DNA of 46,360 bases from an uncultured Collinsella sp. (GTDB taxonomy: Bacteria > Actinomycetota > Coriobacteriia > Coriobacteriales > Coriobacteriaceae). The notes under the pieces were generated by a model, which saw only the letters and a program-made list of their open reading frames with translations, searched no databases and was not told where the DNA came from. The stretch lies in assembly GCA_959600835.1 (NCBI GenBank), contig CAUGNQ010000012.1, positions 1 to 46,360 of the forward strand, read 5' to 3'. Of this stretch, positions 1 to 7,517 are shown piece by piece. How positions within the stretch are numbered: position 1 is the first letter of the stretch; each line of letters opens with the position of its first letter. Made by a program: the position numbers and the translations under genes.

Positions 1-100
1 TGCGCGGCAAGGCGCTCCTCAAGACGAATTCAAATGAATGAGTGAGCATCATTGTCCCCGAGGACAAAGCGAGGCCGTTTTAGGGGCAGTGAAACTGGAT

Positions 101-250
101 TTATCGATCCTCTTGATCCAATCCAAGTTCTTTCAACTCTTTTTCGTTTTGGATATCTTCAGCGGTATTCTTGCCAGTGATAGCACCGTAGGCTTCTTTT
201 ATGCCGTTTTTCACTGCCCATTTGATAACGAAATACAGCGCAATCATCAT
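101..250 (-). CDS. Small single-pass membrane protein, DUF6019-like
   Basis: A 49-residue peptide with one hydrophobic helix at the N-terminus (MMIALYFVIKWAVK), followed by a charged cytoplasmic tail with the pattern GIKEAYGAITGK and then an acidic end. This resembles the small DUF6019-type membrane peptides of gut Firmicutes and Actinobacteria; their function is unknown. The ATG at 250 is the first start that keeps only the conserved part. No good ribosome site precedes it, and the longer reading frame upstream shows no protein character, so the 5' end may have been lost. It diverges from the small membrane gene at 385. Confidence 0.5.
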   Translation of the reverse strand: MMIALYFVIKWAVKNGIKEAYGAITGKNTAEDIQNEKELKELGLDQEDR

Positions 251-384
251 TCCGAGCAGTTGCGGTGAGTGTCGACATTCGCCGATATAACATGGACACA
301 ACGTCCCGTTTGTGTTCTTCAATCGCCTGCACGTTCTTCCTATTCTTGGGTTGTCGAACAAGCCATAGAGAAAAGGAAGAAAAC

Positions 385-738
385 ATGGACACCGACAAGA
401 TCTGCGCGGAATCGATCGCCAAGCAATACGCGCCCAAAAGCGCCTCCAAGCTCGCCGCGCTCAAGAAGCTCGATGCCAAAGCCAAGCGCCCCGCGAACGT
501 CTTCGCCTACAGCTTTGGCATCGCTTCCTCGCTGTTGTTGGGTGTGGGCATGTGCCTGACCATGGGTGTGCTGGGACCTGGCGAGGGCACGTTGTTTGTG
601 CTCGGAATCGTCCTTGGTATCTTGGGTATCGCAGGCGCAAGCGTGAACCTTGTCCTGTATCGCTGGATTCTGGAAACCTCTAAGAAGAAATACGCCTTTG
701 AGATAATGGAGCTTGCCAAGGGAATTGCCGGCGAATAG
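385..738 (+). CDS. Small two-helix membrane protein of the group often auto-labelled dihydropteridine reductase
   Basis: A 117-residue protein: a charged N-terminal region with the pattern KLAALKKLDAKAKRPANVFAY, two hydrophobic helices (about residues 48-70 and 75-98), and a short cytoplasmic tail. This layout matches a family of small proteins in gut anaerobes that databases often call dihydropteridine reductase. Nothing here looks like an NAD-binding or pterin-binding fold, so that name should not be taken as a function. The start at 385 is chosen because AAAGGAAG lies just upstream; the longer in-frame extension back to 265 has no ribosome site and reads like noncoding sequence. It ends 29 bases before the TetR gene and may be cotranscribed with it. 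Confidence 0.75.
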   Translation: MDTDKICAESIAKQYAPKSASKLAALKKLDAKAKRPANVFAYSFGIASSLLLGVGMCLTMGVLGPGEGTLFVLGIVLGILGIAGASVNLVLYRWILETSKKKYAFEIMELAKGIAGE

Positions 739-767
739 CTTTTGGCATCAGGCAGAGGCAGGCTTGG

Positions 768-1391
768 GTGAACAGGCAGCAGAGCAGATACTTTACGACG
801 GCGCAGCTTATGGACGAGGCTTTGCTCGACTTGCTGCAGAACAAGGGCGCGGAGTTCATAACCGTTAAGGAGATTTGCAAGAAGGCCGGGGTGGGGCGCT
901 CTACGTTCTACCTTCACTACCAGGGTGTCCCTGACCTCGTGAAGGAGTGTTCGGAGCATGTGAACACCAAGTTCTTCGAGCGCTTTGAACAAAGCGCCGC
1001 AGACACGATCGGGGCTATCCGTACGGCTCCCCTCGACGAGCTCGTTTTCGTAACCGACGAGTATCTGAGGCCCTACCTCGAGTTCGTCCAAGACAACTGC
1101 CCCATCTATCGCGCGATGCTCGCAAACGGGCATACGCTGCAAGCTCAGGAGCGATTCGAGGCCCTAGCGAAGCACATCATCGACCCAGTGTTGGAGCGCT
1201 TTGGCTATCCCAGCGAGCAGCGGGCCTTCGTCATCAGTTTTTATGTGCATGGGCTCTCTGCCGTGGTACAGGACTGGATTCGGAGCGGCTGCGAAACGCC
1301 TATCGATGAGACGGTGCGCATTATCAAAACCTGCGTGCACCCGAACGGCACGAACCGACGTCTTGCCAACGCTAAAGAGAGGCGCGAATGA
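768..1391 (+). CDS. TetR/AcrR family transcriptional regulator
   Basis: A 207-residue protein starting at GTG. Residues 10-60 form a TetR DNA-binding domain: a first helix with LMDEALLDLL, then TVKEICKKAGVGRSTFYLHY, the helix-turn-helix with the usual FY signature. The remaining 140 residues are the helical ligand-binding and dimerisation part and carry the C-terminal features of the TetR group common in low-GC and gut bacteria. It lies 29 bases after the small membrane gene at 385, which is the only candidate neighbour target on this strand. The ligand cannot be told from the sequence. Confidence 0.9.
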   Translation: MNRQQSRYFTTAQLMDEALLDLLQNKGAEFITVKEICKKAGVGRSTFYLHYQGVPDLVKECSEHVNTKFFERFEQSAADTIGAIRTAPLDELVFVTDEYLRPYLEFVQDNCPIYRAMLANGHTLQAQERFEALAKHIIDPVLERFGYPSEQRAFVISFYVHGLSAVVQDWIRSGCETPIDETVRIIKTCVHPNGTNRRLANAKERRE

Positions 1392-1662
1392 AACGATGTG
1401 ACGGCGACGCCCCCTAGGCGCCAAGAGCGCGGGCCGCGCATCCGCCTTGAGAATACTGCGGAAGGAACGGAAAATGAAAGAGGGAATCTACCTTGGTAAA
1501 GGGCATGTATCCCTTTCCGCTGCTCGCGCGGGGCGGCTCCAGCCGTGCCGGGATCTCCAGCGCGGCCTCGAAGCCGTTTGCGGCGAGAACCAAGGAGGAG
1601 GGTTTCCCGTGATGGCGATAGGACGGAGGGGTTTCTGTAGGCGTGTAACCAGTAGGAGCTAC
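1392..1662. other. Intergenic stretch without a recognisable gene
   Basis: This 271-base gap lies between the convergent TetR and HxlR genes. An ATG at 1474 with a purine-rich upstream run opens a reading frame, but the translation has no recognisable protein character and overlaps the HxlR gene, so it is not called. No strong terminator hairpin was found. The stretch could be the remains of a deleted gene; I see no support for a specific one. Confidence 0.4.
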
Positions 1663-2013
1663 TTATCGAAGCCCGCCGCCGCGGAGCTGCTCCTTGTAGT
1701 TCTCGCCCCAAGCTCTCATTGCGTCAAGAACGGGCCTGAGTGTCTGTCCCAGGTCGGTGAGCGAGTACTCCACCCGTGGGGGCACCTCTGCGAACGCTTC
1801 ACGATGAACGAGCCCCGTTTCCTCCATGGTTCGTAGGTTGCTGGTCAGAACTTTCTGCGAAATCTTGCCGATCGAGCGTTGCAGCTCCTTAAAGCGCATC
1901 GTGCCTCTGAGCGAGAGTTCGCGCAGGATGAGCACCTGCCACTTGTTGCCGATGAGCAAAAGCGTTGTCTCCACTGGGCAGGCAGGCAGGTCCTCCAAAG
2001 TCGGTGCTGTCAT
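1663..2013 (-). CDS. HxlR family winged-helix regulator
   Basis: A 116-residue protein with the full HxlR pattern: CPVETTLLLIGNKW near the N-terminus (the conserved Cys and GxKW), LILRELSLRGTMRFKEL for the recognition region, ISQKVLTSNLRTME, and the wing VEYSLTDLGQTL. HxlR proteins are small dimers that often sense reactive electrophiles or disulfide stress through the N-terminal Cys. The start at 2013 is preceded on the minus strand by GGAGG at a good distance; in-frame ATGs at 2040 and 2049 lack this. It is divergent from the SDR gene at 2175, the usual arrangement for an HxlR regulator and its oxidoreductase target. Confidence 0.93.
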   Translation of the reverse strand: MTAPTLEDLPACPVETTLLLIGNKWQVLILRELSLRGTMRFKELQRSIGKISQKVLTSNLRTMEETGLVHREAFAEVPPRVEYSLTDLGQTLRPVLDAMRAWGENYKEQLRGGGLR

Positions 2014-2068
2014 GTTCGCGAAACCTCCGTCTGCAATCATGCGCGTCATTTACATTAGTTTCCTTTTG

Positions 2069-2081
2069 GTGCTTACAGCAC
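2069..2081. promoter_or_regulatory. Inverted repeat in the HxlR/SDR divergent promoter region
   Basis: GTGCT-TAC-AGCAC is a perfect 5-bp dyad, followed at 2085-2092 by a related TATGTGCC half. It lies in the 161-bp divergent region, close to an ATTATATA sequence at 2101-2108 that gives TATAAT on the minus strand. A role as the HxlR operator is inferred from position only. Confidence 0.4.
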
Positions 2082-2174
2082 TTTTATGTGCCTACTTTCC
2101 ATTATATACCTTTGACGCGTATCGTATGAGCTGCAAGGAAAGCGGCGGCGAGTGCCGCAGGTCGAAAGGAAAGC

Positions 2175-2813
2175 ATGATGACCAAGAAAATCGCAGTTGT
2201 AGCAGCGAACGGCAGGGCCGGCAGCCTCATCGTTGAGGAGGCCGTGCGTCGCGGATTCGACGTGACCGCCATCGTACGCGGCGAGAATAGGACCGCCGCT
2301 CAGAACTCCGTCATCAAAGACGCACTCGAGCTCACGACGGAAGACCTCGAAGGATTCGACGCCGTGGTGGACGCCGTGGGCGGCTGGACGCCCGAGACCA
2401 TCCCCGGTATCACCGACGCGGGCATCCACTTGGCTAATGTGCTGGTCGGCACCGATGTGCGCCTGCTCATAGTGGGTGGCGCGGGCTCGCTGTTCGTCAA
2501 CCCCGAGCATACGGTCACCGTCGATATGGGCCCGGACTTCCCCGATGACTGGAAGCCGCTGTCCGCCGCGGCCGGCAAAGTCCTTGCTCACCTTCGCGAA
2601 ACGGACGGCCTCAAATGGACCTTCGTTTCCCCTGCTGCTGACTTCCAGGCCGACGGCGAGCGCACCGGTGAGTATATCTTGGCGGGCGAGGAGTTCACAC
2701 TCAACAGCCGCGGCGAGTCAACGCTCTCGTACGCTGACTATGCGATTGCCATGGTCGATGAGATCGAGTCCGGTAACCACGTCGCCCAGCGCATCTCGGT
2801 TGTGAGCAAGTAG
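2175..2813 (+). CDS. NAD(P)-binding atypical short-chain dehydrogenase (NmrA/YwnB-like)
   Basis: A 212-residue protein of the NAD(P)H-binding atypical SDR type. The N-terminal Rossmann motif reads KKIAVVAANGRAGSLIVEEA, the variant GxxGxxG of NmrA- and YwnB-like proteins. DAVVDAVGGW follows the fourth strand, LLIVGGAGSL marks the fifth, and WTFVSPAADF precedes the substrate region. A classical YxxxK is not evident, as is usual in this branch. Such proteins act as NADPH sensors or reductases. AAAGGAAAG precedes the ATG. The divergent HxlR gene suggests induction by electrophile or redox stress. The substrate is unknown. Confidence 0.9.
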   Translation: MMTKKIAVVAANGRAGSLIVEEAVRRGFDVTAIVRGENRTAAQNSVIKDALELTTEDLEGFDAVVDAVGGWTPETIPGITDAGIHLANVLVGTDVRLLIVGGAGSLFVNPEHTVTVDMGPDFPDDWKPLSAAAGKVLAHLRETDGLKWTFVSPAADFQADGERTGEYILAGEEFTLNSRGESTLSYADYAIAMVDEIESGNHVAQRISVVSK

Positions 2814-2833
2814 CTTTATGCCGTTTGGGAAAT

Positions 2834-2866
2834 GGGAGGGTCGATGCCAGCCGCGTCGACCCTCCC
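2834..2866. terminator. Hairpin terminator between the SDR and MerR genes
   Basis: GGGAGGGTCGA and TCGACCCTCCC form a perfect 11-bp stem with an 11-base loop, 20 bases after the SDR stop codon and between convergent genes. No T-run follows on the plus strand, so it may need a factor, or it may serve both strands. Confidence 0.6.
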
Positions 2867-2949
2867 GTTGCGTACCGGGGCAACCAGTCTTGTTGTCCGA
2901 GTTGTGACATCTTAAACAATGGTTGAGTTTAAAAAGGGCGTTTTTGGTA

Positions 2950-3390
2950 CTACCGAGCGTGAGCGTTCTCGTAGGCCTCTTTGATATCTTCTGGCAAACC
3001 GTCGGGAATCATGGCCCTCAGCTCAGTCTCATTCTCGCCCTGATTCAGCTGCCCGTAGAACCAGCATTTGTACTTCAGCATGTCCAGCGCGCGGTTCATG
3101 TTCGCGATCTCTAGCTCCATGTGGGCCTTCCGCTCCTCGAACATGGCCTTGCGTTTGGGGTATGTCGATGGACCCTCCGCGCACCATTCCATGAATAGAC
3201 GGATGTCCTTGATCTCCATCCCCGCTTTCTTGAGGCATTCGATGACCCGAAGCGCCTCGAGTTCCGTATCGCCGAATTGCCGAATGCCGGACGTCCGCTC
3301 CAATGCCGGGAACAATCCCTGCTTGTCGTAATAGCGCAGCGTTGAGGCGGGCAAGCCGAACATCTCCGACACCTGTCCGATTGTGTACAT
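2950..3390 (-). CDS. MerR family transcriptional regulator
   Basis: A 146-residue protein. MYTIGQVSEMFGLPASTLRYYDKQGLF is the MerR helix-turn-helix and first wing; the second wing and the dimer coiled coil follow (residues 40-120). The family sense of the conserved effector segment is the small-molecule-responsive type found beside cupin/CMD or SDR enzymes, not the metal type, because the CxC metal-binding loop is absent. GGAGG lies 5 bases before the start. It is divergent from the CMD-cupin gene, with a typical MerR dyad between the two. Confidence 0.93.
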   Translation of the reverse strand: MYTIGQVSEMFGLPASTLRYYDKQGLFPALERTSGIRQFGDTELEALRVIECLKKAGMEIKDIRLFMEWCAEGPSTYPKRKAMFEERKAHMELEIANMNRALDMLKYKCWFYGQLNQGENETELRAMIPDGLPEDIKEAYENAHAR

Positions 3391-3421
3391 GGTTCCTCCG
3401 AATCAATCTCGAATTCATTCC

Positions 3422-3452
3422 TTGACCTAAAGTCAGGTTTAGGTATTACCTT
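3422..3452 (+). promoter_or_regulatory. MerR-type promoter with 18-bp dyad
   Basis: A -35 box TTGACC at 3422-3427 is followed by the dyad CCTAAA-GTCAGG-TTTAGG at 3426-3443, with arms extendable to 7 bp. With the weak TACCTT at 3447-3452 as -10, the spacer is 19 bp, the overlong spacing that MerR proteins correct by DNA distortion, and the dyad has the same placement as in the soxS promoter. TATTAC at 3444 would give 16 bp instead. It drives the CMD-cupin gene at 3543. Confidence 0.75.
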
Positions 3453-3542
3453 CATTCTCGTCATTAGAACAGGGATTGCAAAGGGTGTTCCGTAATGCGG
3501 AAACAGATTTGCACCTAAACCATCGACAGGGGGAGATCGATC

Positions 3543-4307
3543 ATGGCAATTAAACAGACGGCAGGCAGAGATGCCCTAGGGGACTTTGCCCCCAAATTCG
3601 CACAGCTCAATGACGATGTACTGTTTGGCGAGGTGTGGAGCCGAGAGGGCGAGCTTTCCCTTCGAGACCGCAGCGTGGTGACGGTGGTGGCGCTGATGGC
3701 GCAGGGACTGACGGATTCCTCGTTCCAATACCATCTGATGTCCGCAAAGAATAACGGTGTAACCAGGGCGGAGATAGCGGAAATCCTTACCCACGCCGCG
3801 TTTTACGCGGGGTGGCCCAAGGCATGGGCGGCCTTTCGCATGGCGAAGGAGGTCTGGGCGGATGACGATGCCGCTGATGCAAAAGCCGAGCACCAAAACG
3901 AGATGGCCTTTCCCATCGGTGCCCCCAACGACGCATTCGCGAAGTACTTTATCGGGCAAAGCTACCTCGCGCCTCTATCAACCGAGCAGGTTGGCGTCTA
4001 CAACGTGACGTTCGAGCCCGGCTGCCGCAACAACTGGCACGTGCACCACGCCAAAAACGGCGGCGGACAGATTCTCATCTGCGTGGCTGGTCGAGGGTTC
4101 TACCAGGAATGGGGTAAACCGGCACAGGAGCTGCGCCCTGGCGATGTGGTCAACATCGCCCCGGGTGTGAAACATTGGCACGGAGCCGCGCCCGAGAGCT
4201 GGTTCTCCCATCTCGCGCTGGAGGTTCCGGGCGAGGAGGCCTCCAACGAGTGGTTAGAGCCCGTGGGAGACGGGGAATATCTCAAAGAGACTAACAAGGA
4301 GGCTTAA
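3543..4307 (+). CDS. Carboxymuconolactone decarboxylase-cupin fusion protein
   Basis: A 254-residue two-domain protein. Residues 1-105 are a carboxymuconolactone decarboxylase-like helical domain (LSLRDRSVVTVVALMAQG, then GVTRAEIAEILTHAAFYAGWP); the CxxC of AhpD-type members is absent, so peroxidase activity through that pair is unlikely. Residues 130-235 are a cupin barrel with metal-ligand histidines in NNWHVHHAK and APGVKHWHG. Fusions like this occur widely in gut bacteria beside MerR regulators and flavin or aldo-keto reductases; the reaction is not known. The ribosome site is GGGGGAGA before the ATG. The last 17 bases overlap the end of the convergent sirtuin pseudogene. Confidence 0.9.
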   Translation: MAIKQTAGRDALGDFAPKFAQLNDDVLFGEVWSREGELSLRDRSVVTVVALMAQGLTDSSFQYHLMSAKNNGVTRAEIAEILTHAAFYAGWPKAWAAFRMAKEVWADDDAADAKAEHQNEMAFPIGAPNDAFAKYFIGQSYLAPLSTEQVGVYNVTFEPGCRNNWHVHHAKNGGGQILICVAGRGFYQEWGKPAQELRPGDVVNIAPGVKHWHGAAPESWFSHLALEVPGEEASNEWLEPVGDGEYLKETNKEA

Positions 4308-5040
4308 ATACCTTCGCCGTCCGCGCCGCCGAGAGCAGGGCGCCCAAATCGGCCTGGATCGCCTCTGCCTTGCTTCCAAGCTGCAACGGAGCCGAGCCGC
4401 CCGAGATGTTTACGCTCAGCAGGTGCGCATCCGGCAGCTTCGCGGTCATGCTCCAGAACGGGAGCGTGATGATGCCGGGGGTCATCTCGCCCACGCCGAG
4501 CTCCAGCAACAGCACGCGGCGATCGCTGCGCTCGCGCACGAAGCGCTCGTATCGTCCGAGGCTCTCGCGCCATGCCGCACCCTGCAGAAACGTGTCGTCG
4601 CGCACCCACGGCACAAGCTGCCAGCCGCAGTGCGGGCATCGGGGGACATCCTCGCTGCGGATCTCGAACCCCGCCATGCCCGCGAGCATGCGCTCGACGT
4701 AGGGGCTCGCATCGAAGAGCCCGTCGCGGCATGGCTGCTTGCATTGAAGGTGCGCGAAGCTTCCCTGATAGTTGCAGATCCTCTCGGCGGGAAACGTCTT
4801 CTCGACTTGGGTGTCCACATTGGTGCTCAGGATGAAGTAGTCCTTATGGCCGATGAGGGACCGTAGGTCGAGATAGGGCTGCGAGGTCGGCTCGCGCAGC
4901 ATGAAGTCGATGTATCGCGCATAGTAGGCCCATCGCTGCTCGAGGCTGGGGTAGAGGTGGTAGAAGCCGTCGAAAAGGCTCTTGACTACTTTCGATTGAT
5001 GCTCAGTGCCCATTGTATTCGCTACGATTAAACTCGGCAC
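4291..5040 (-). pseudogene. Truncated copy of the third sirtuin gene (left cassette)
   Basis: Between 4331 and 4985 this is a near-identical, gap-free copy of 7543-8197 in the intact gene at 7518. I count only about five substitutions, all within the first 170 bases, and none that I could see in the rest. It keeps the STNVDTQ motif, the NYQGSFAHLQC segment and the CPHCG zinc pair. It lacks the N-terminal NAD-binding part (GIGSGMSSAAG): upstream of 4985 the reading frame continues with about 18 unrelated codons back to an ATG at 5040 with no good ribosome site. It cannot bind NAD in the normal way and is best read as a pseudogene left by a tandem duplication. The C-terminus is also altered where it runs into the CMD-cupin gene. 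Confidence 0.85.
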
Positions 5041-5070
5041 AGGGGATACTGGTTTTCCGTGCGAAAACGC

Positions 5071-5169
5071 TCATGCCGCTAAATTGAGCGACCGCCTGTA
5101 CTGCAGCGGGATCATCCGCCCGAGCGATCCCTTAATCCGTCGCCCGTTGCGCCAATCGGCAGAAGCCAT
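5071..5169 (-). mobile_element. IS3-family transposase C-terminal remnant
   Basis: Read on the minus strand, the last 32 codons before the stop at 5071 give the pattern ADWRNGRRIKGSLGRMIPLQ followed by YRRSLNLAA. This matches the C-terminal end of IS3-family OrfB transposases (N-x-x-RI-K-x-SLG-x-x-P-x-x-YR). Nothing upstream continues the catalytic DDE domain, so only the tail remains. It sits between the sirtuin pseudogene and the radical SAM pair and marks the left side of the inserted segment. Confidence 0.75.
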
Positions 5170-5212
5170 GCGTGGACGCTAATCGCTCGAGCGAATCGTC
5201 GTCGGTTTCCGT

Positions 5213-6121
5213 TTAACGATTTCTTTTTCCGCTATTATCTGACCCTCGGACTTCCTCGTGATAGAAGTAGTCCACGATCACCGGATGCCCCTGCGGGACT
5301 CTGCCATAAGGCATTTCGTTGTCCACAAAGGGGCAATCGTACTTCTTGGCCATTTCCTCGGCTTTTACTTCAAGCGCTTCAAAATAGCTACGGTTGCGCT
5401 TGTTATAGATCTCATCGTAAAGCGGTACGAGATTGGGATGTTTCTCGGCGATATAATCCAGGATCGCTTTTTTGAAACCACCCCGAAGATTGAGATTTTC
5501 GAGCCAAAACAAATCGCACCGATCCTTTACTCGCTCAAAAATCATCTCAAAATCCGTGATGCCGGGAAATACCGGGGACACGAAGCAGACCGTACGGATA
5601 CCTTCGTCATACACCTGCTTCATAGCAGCGATACGACGCTCGATGCTCGACGCGGAGTCCATATCGTTCTTGAAGTTCTCATCCAGCGTGTTGATCGACC
5701 ATGAAACGGTCACTCGTCCAAGCCTCTTCAGCAGATCGATATCCCGTACCACAAGATCCGACTTTGTGCAGATCAGAATATCTGCATCGCTGCCAATCAG
5801 CTGCTCCAGGAGTTTCCTGGTATTCCCGAATCGCTCCTCCTGTGGATTGTAGCCATCCGTCACAGAACCGATAACCACCCGCTGTCCAGCGTATTTCTTC
5901 GGATTCTTGATTTCCGGCCAATGCTTCACATCAAGAAAGGTGCCCCATTCCTCCTTGTGTCCGGTAAAGCGCTTCATAAAGGAGGCATAGCAATACTTGC
6001 AGGCATGCGTGCAGCCTACATAGGGATTGACCGAGTAGCCGCCTACCGGCAGGCTGGACTTGGTCATGATGTTCTTTGCTTCCACCTCATTGATGAGGAT
6101 TCCATCGATCACTTCCGCCAT
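5213..6121 (-). CDS. Radical SAM mobile pair protein B (SPL-like)
   Basis: A 302-residue radical SAM protein. The cluster motif is C37-x3-C41-x2-C44 (CTHACKYCY), preceded by NPYVGC and followed by GSVTDGYNPQE, a layout shared with spore photoproduct lyase-like and Rv2578c-type radical SAM proteins. It matches the B member of the radical SAM mobile pair known from conjugative and other mobile elements of gut anaerobes; the substrate is unknown. The start at 6121 has GGAGG upstream; the track reading frame extends 48 codons further but into the A gene. It overlaps the end of A by 13 bases, so the two are translationally coupled. Base composition is clearly lower in GC than the flanks. Confidence 0.88.
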   Translation of the reverse strand: MAEVIDGILINEVEAKNIMTKSSLPVGGYSVNPYVGCTHACKYCYASFMKRFTGHKEEWGTFLDVKHWPEIKNPKKYAGQRVVIGSVTDGYNPQEERFGNTRKLLEQLIGSDADILICTKSDLVVRDIDLLKRLGRVTVSWSINTLDENFKNDMDSASSIERRIAAMKQVYDEGIRTVCFVSPVFPGITDFEMIFERVKDRCDLFWLENLNLRGGFKKAILDYIAEKHPNLVPLYDEIYNKRNRSYFEALEVKAEEMAKKYDCPFVDNEMPYGRVPQGHPVIVDYFYHEEVRGSDNSGKRNR

Positions 6122-6798
6122 GTTCTCTGCACCTCCAGCACTCTTTCGAATTCTTCCGGCAATTCCTGAATCATGTTTTCGTCCCCTATGACAGAGACGA
6201 GGTCTTCCTTCATAAACATTGGAATGCCAAGCGCGTGCGCCTGGTCCGTCAAAGACCATGCCCACTCCGGTTCCGTATGAACCTTCCTGCTCTGCGCCCC
6301 GGTCATGGTACCGACGACGATCCAGTTGATTCCGGAAAGGTCGACCGTACCGGGATCGTCGAATAGCGGCTCAAAAGTAACGAAGAAGTGATTTGCTTTG
6401 ACGTTTTTCCGAAGGGCGTCGATACGCCACAGCTCCGCTTTCCTCGTCACCGTAACGCCGAACCATGCGTTTTCCAGGTCGGTATCTAAATCCAGCAAAT
6501 CGGGTCTCTTGGTCAGGAACAGGAACTGATGCTGTGGATTCTCATGGATCTTTGCAAGTACCTCGTCTCGCCATTCCAGCTTCCACCCGGAGAGATCGCT
6601 CATGCCGGTAAGGAGAAAGTTCTGCGGGCGTTTCTTTTCCATCATCTTGAGCTTGCTCGGGAAGAACGCAGGATCAGCGAAGTCGTCAATCATATGCCAA
6701 CGTTTCACATTGTTACGGGCATAGCAATATGGACACCCCACCGTGCAGCCGATGACGATATTCATATTCTGAATCTGATTTTTGATGCAGATGCTCAT
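6109..6798 (-). CDS. Radical SAM mobile pair protein A (DUF5131-like)
   Basis: A 229-residue protein with a cluster motif C18-x3-C22-x2-C25 (CTVGCPYCYARN) near the N-terminus, then FLFLTKRP and WFGVTVTRKAE, features of the DUF5131 / phage Gp37-Gp68 radical SAM branch. It is the A member of the radical SAM mobile pair. The MarR-type regulator often seen with this pair is absent here. The ATG at 6798 overlaps the end of the sirtuin stub (stop at 6795) by 4 bases, so translation may now be coupled to that stub. GAGAGG lies about 20 bases upstream and AGGCAGG nearer. Confidence 0.88.
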   Translation of the reverse strand: MSICIKNQIQNMNIVIGCTVGCPYCYARNNVKRWHMIDDFADPAFFPSKLKMMEKKRPQNFLLTGMSDLSGWKLEWRDEVLAKIHENPQHQFLFLTKRPDLLDLDTDLENAWFGVTVTRKAELWRIDALRKNVKANHFFVTFEPLFDDPGTVDLSGINWIVVGTMTGAQSRKVHTEPEWAWSLTDQAHALGIPMFMKEDLVSVIGDENMIQELPEEFERVLEVQRTWRK

Positions 6799-6995
6799 AA
6801 CGCCTGCCTACCTGCCTCTCCCGTAAACACGCAATCAGCCTCCCCTACCTTGCGGGCAAAAGCCTCGATATCTTGCTTGCAAGCAGCAGGCTCGCAATCG
6901 CTCAAATCGTATGACGTGCCGCCGTTTCGATAGACGGCCCGATGGGAAAACGATCGGCTGACAAGCCCGATGCCGAGCTTCTCGCACAGGGTCAT
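6795..6995 (-). pseudogene. N-terminal stub of the first sirtuin gene (left cassette)
   Basis: Sixty-six codons that align with the first 66 residues of the intact sirtuin at 9057-10022: TLCEKLGIGLVSRSFS against TLYEQLVIELTNRSFS, then TSYDLSDCEP against TPYELSDREP, and EADCVFTGEAG against EADCVLVGGASG. Homology stops at the NAD-binding loop, around 6820, exactly where the radical SAM pair begins. The ribosome site AGGGAG and the ATG start are intact, so a short peptide could still be made. The protein is nonfunctional as a sirtuin. Confidence 0.85.
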
Positions 6996-7015
6996 CCGTG
7001 CTCCCTTTCAACTAT

Positions 7016-7033
7016 AATAAACAGGTGTCTATA
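7016..7033. promoter_or_regulatory. Candidate TetR operator, left copy
   Basis: AATAAACAGGTGTCTATA differs by one base from the operator candidate at 10044 (TATAAACAGGTGTCTATA). It is a near-palindrome of half-site TATAnACA and TGTnTATA. It lies 21 bases upstream of the sirtuin stub start, in the same relative place as in the intact cassette. Confidence 0.6.
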
Positions 7034-7138
7034 AACAGTATCCTTGTTGATTTTCGTAGGGGCAATGAACAAACGCGTGCACCTGTCGATAAACGAACAG
7101 CTACTGGACATTGTCAAACGACTCAGATTGGGGAGGCG

Positions 7139-7433
7139 ATGGGAGAAACCAAGATCGACCGCCGGCGGCGCTACACCCTCTCGGTCATACAGGAGTCGTT
7201 CTTCGCGCTGCTGACCGAGGTCGGCTTCGCGAAGATGACGGTGGCGGACATCTGACGCCGCGCCGAGATCAACCGGGGAACGTTCTATCTGCATTACGAG
7301 GATAAGTACGCGCTGCTCGATGCGCTTATCGACGAGGCCCCGAGTTCGCCCATGCCCAGGAGCTGCTCAACGCCTATTCCGAAGGGGGCTTACTGGCGGT
7401 ATCCGCTCTTCGCGATTCCGATAACCCATCGTG
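7139..7433 (+). pseudogene. TetR regulator pseudogene (left cassette)
   Basis: Homologous to the intact TetR gene at 10166. The N-terminal 38 codons are intact (MGETKIDRRRRYTLSV, then FAKMTVADI). Then a TGA at 7253 replaces the TGC Cys codon of the intact copy, in ADI-C-RRA. The reading frame continues RRAEINRGTFYLHYEDKYALLDALIDEA and then jumps, after an internal deletion of roughly 90-100 codons that also shifts frame, to the C-terminal EFAHAQELLNAYSEGG part. A GGGGAGG ribosome site precedes the ATG. The product is at most a 38-residue peptide without a complete DNA-binding helix. Confidence 0.9.
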
Positions 7434-7452
7434 ACCTGCGATTCAGGAATAC

Positions 7453-7482
7453 CAGCCTCCGAGCCCTCTCGTTCGGAGGCTG
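7453..7482. terminator. Hairpin between the TetR pseudogene and the third sirtuin gene
   Basis: CAGCCTCCGA and TCGGAGGCTG form a perfect 10-bp stem with a 10-base loop between convergent coding sequences. No long T-run follows on either strand; it probably serves as a bidirectional terminator. Confidence 0.6.
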
Positions 7483-7517
7483 CGGCTAAAACCTCATTGC
7501 GCGTCTACCGCTCCGCG

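Noticed and set aside
52..67. TTGTCC-CCGA-GGACAA as a terminator
   Set aside because: The stem has only six pairs and no T-run; too weak to call.
265..384. Earlier start for the small membrane protein
   Set aside because: The 40 codons before 385 have no ribosome site and no protein character.
6122..6265. N-terminal extension of radical SAM protein B
   Set aside because: It overlaps the A gene, and the ATG at 6121 has GGAGG upstream and starts the conserved part.
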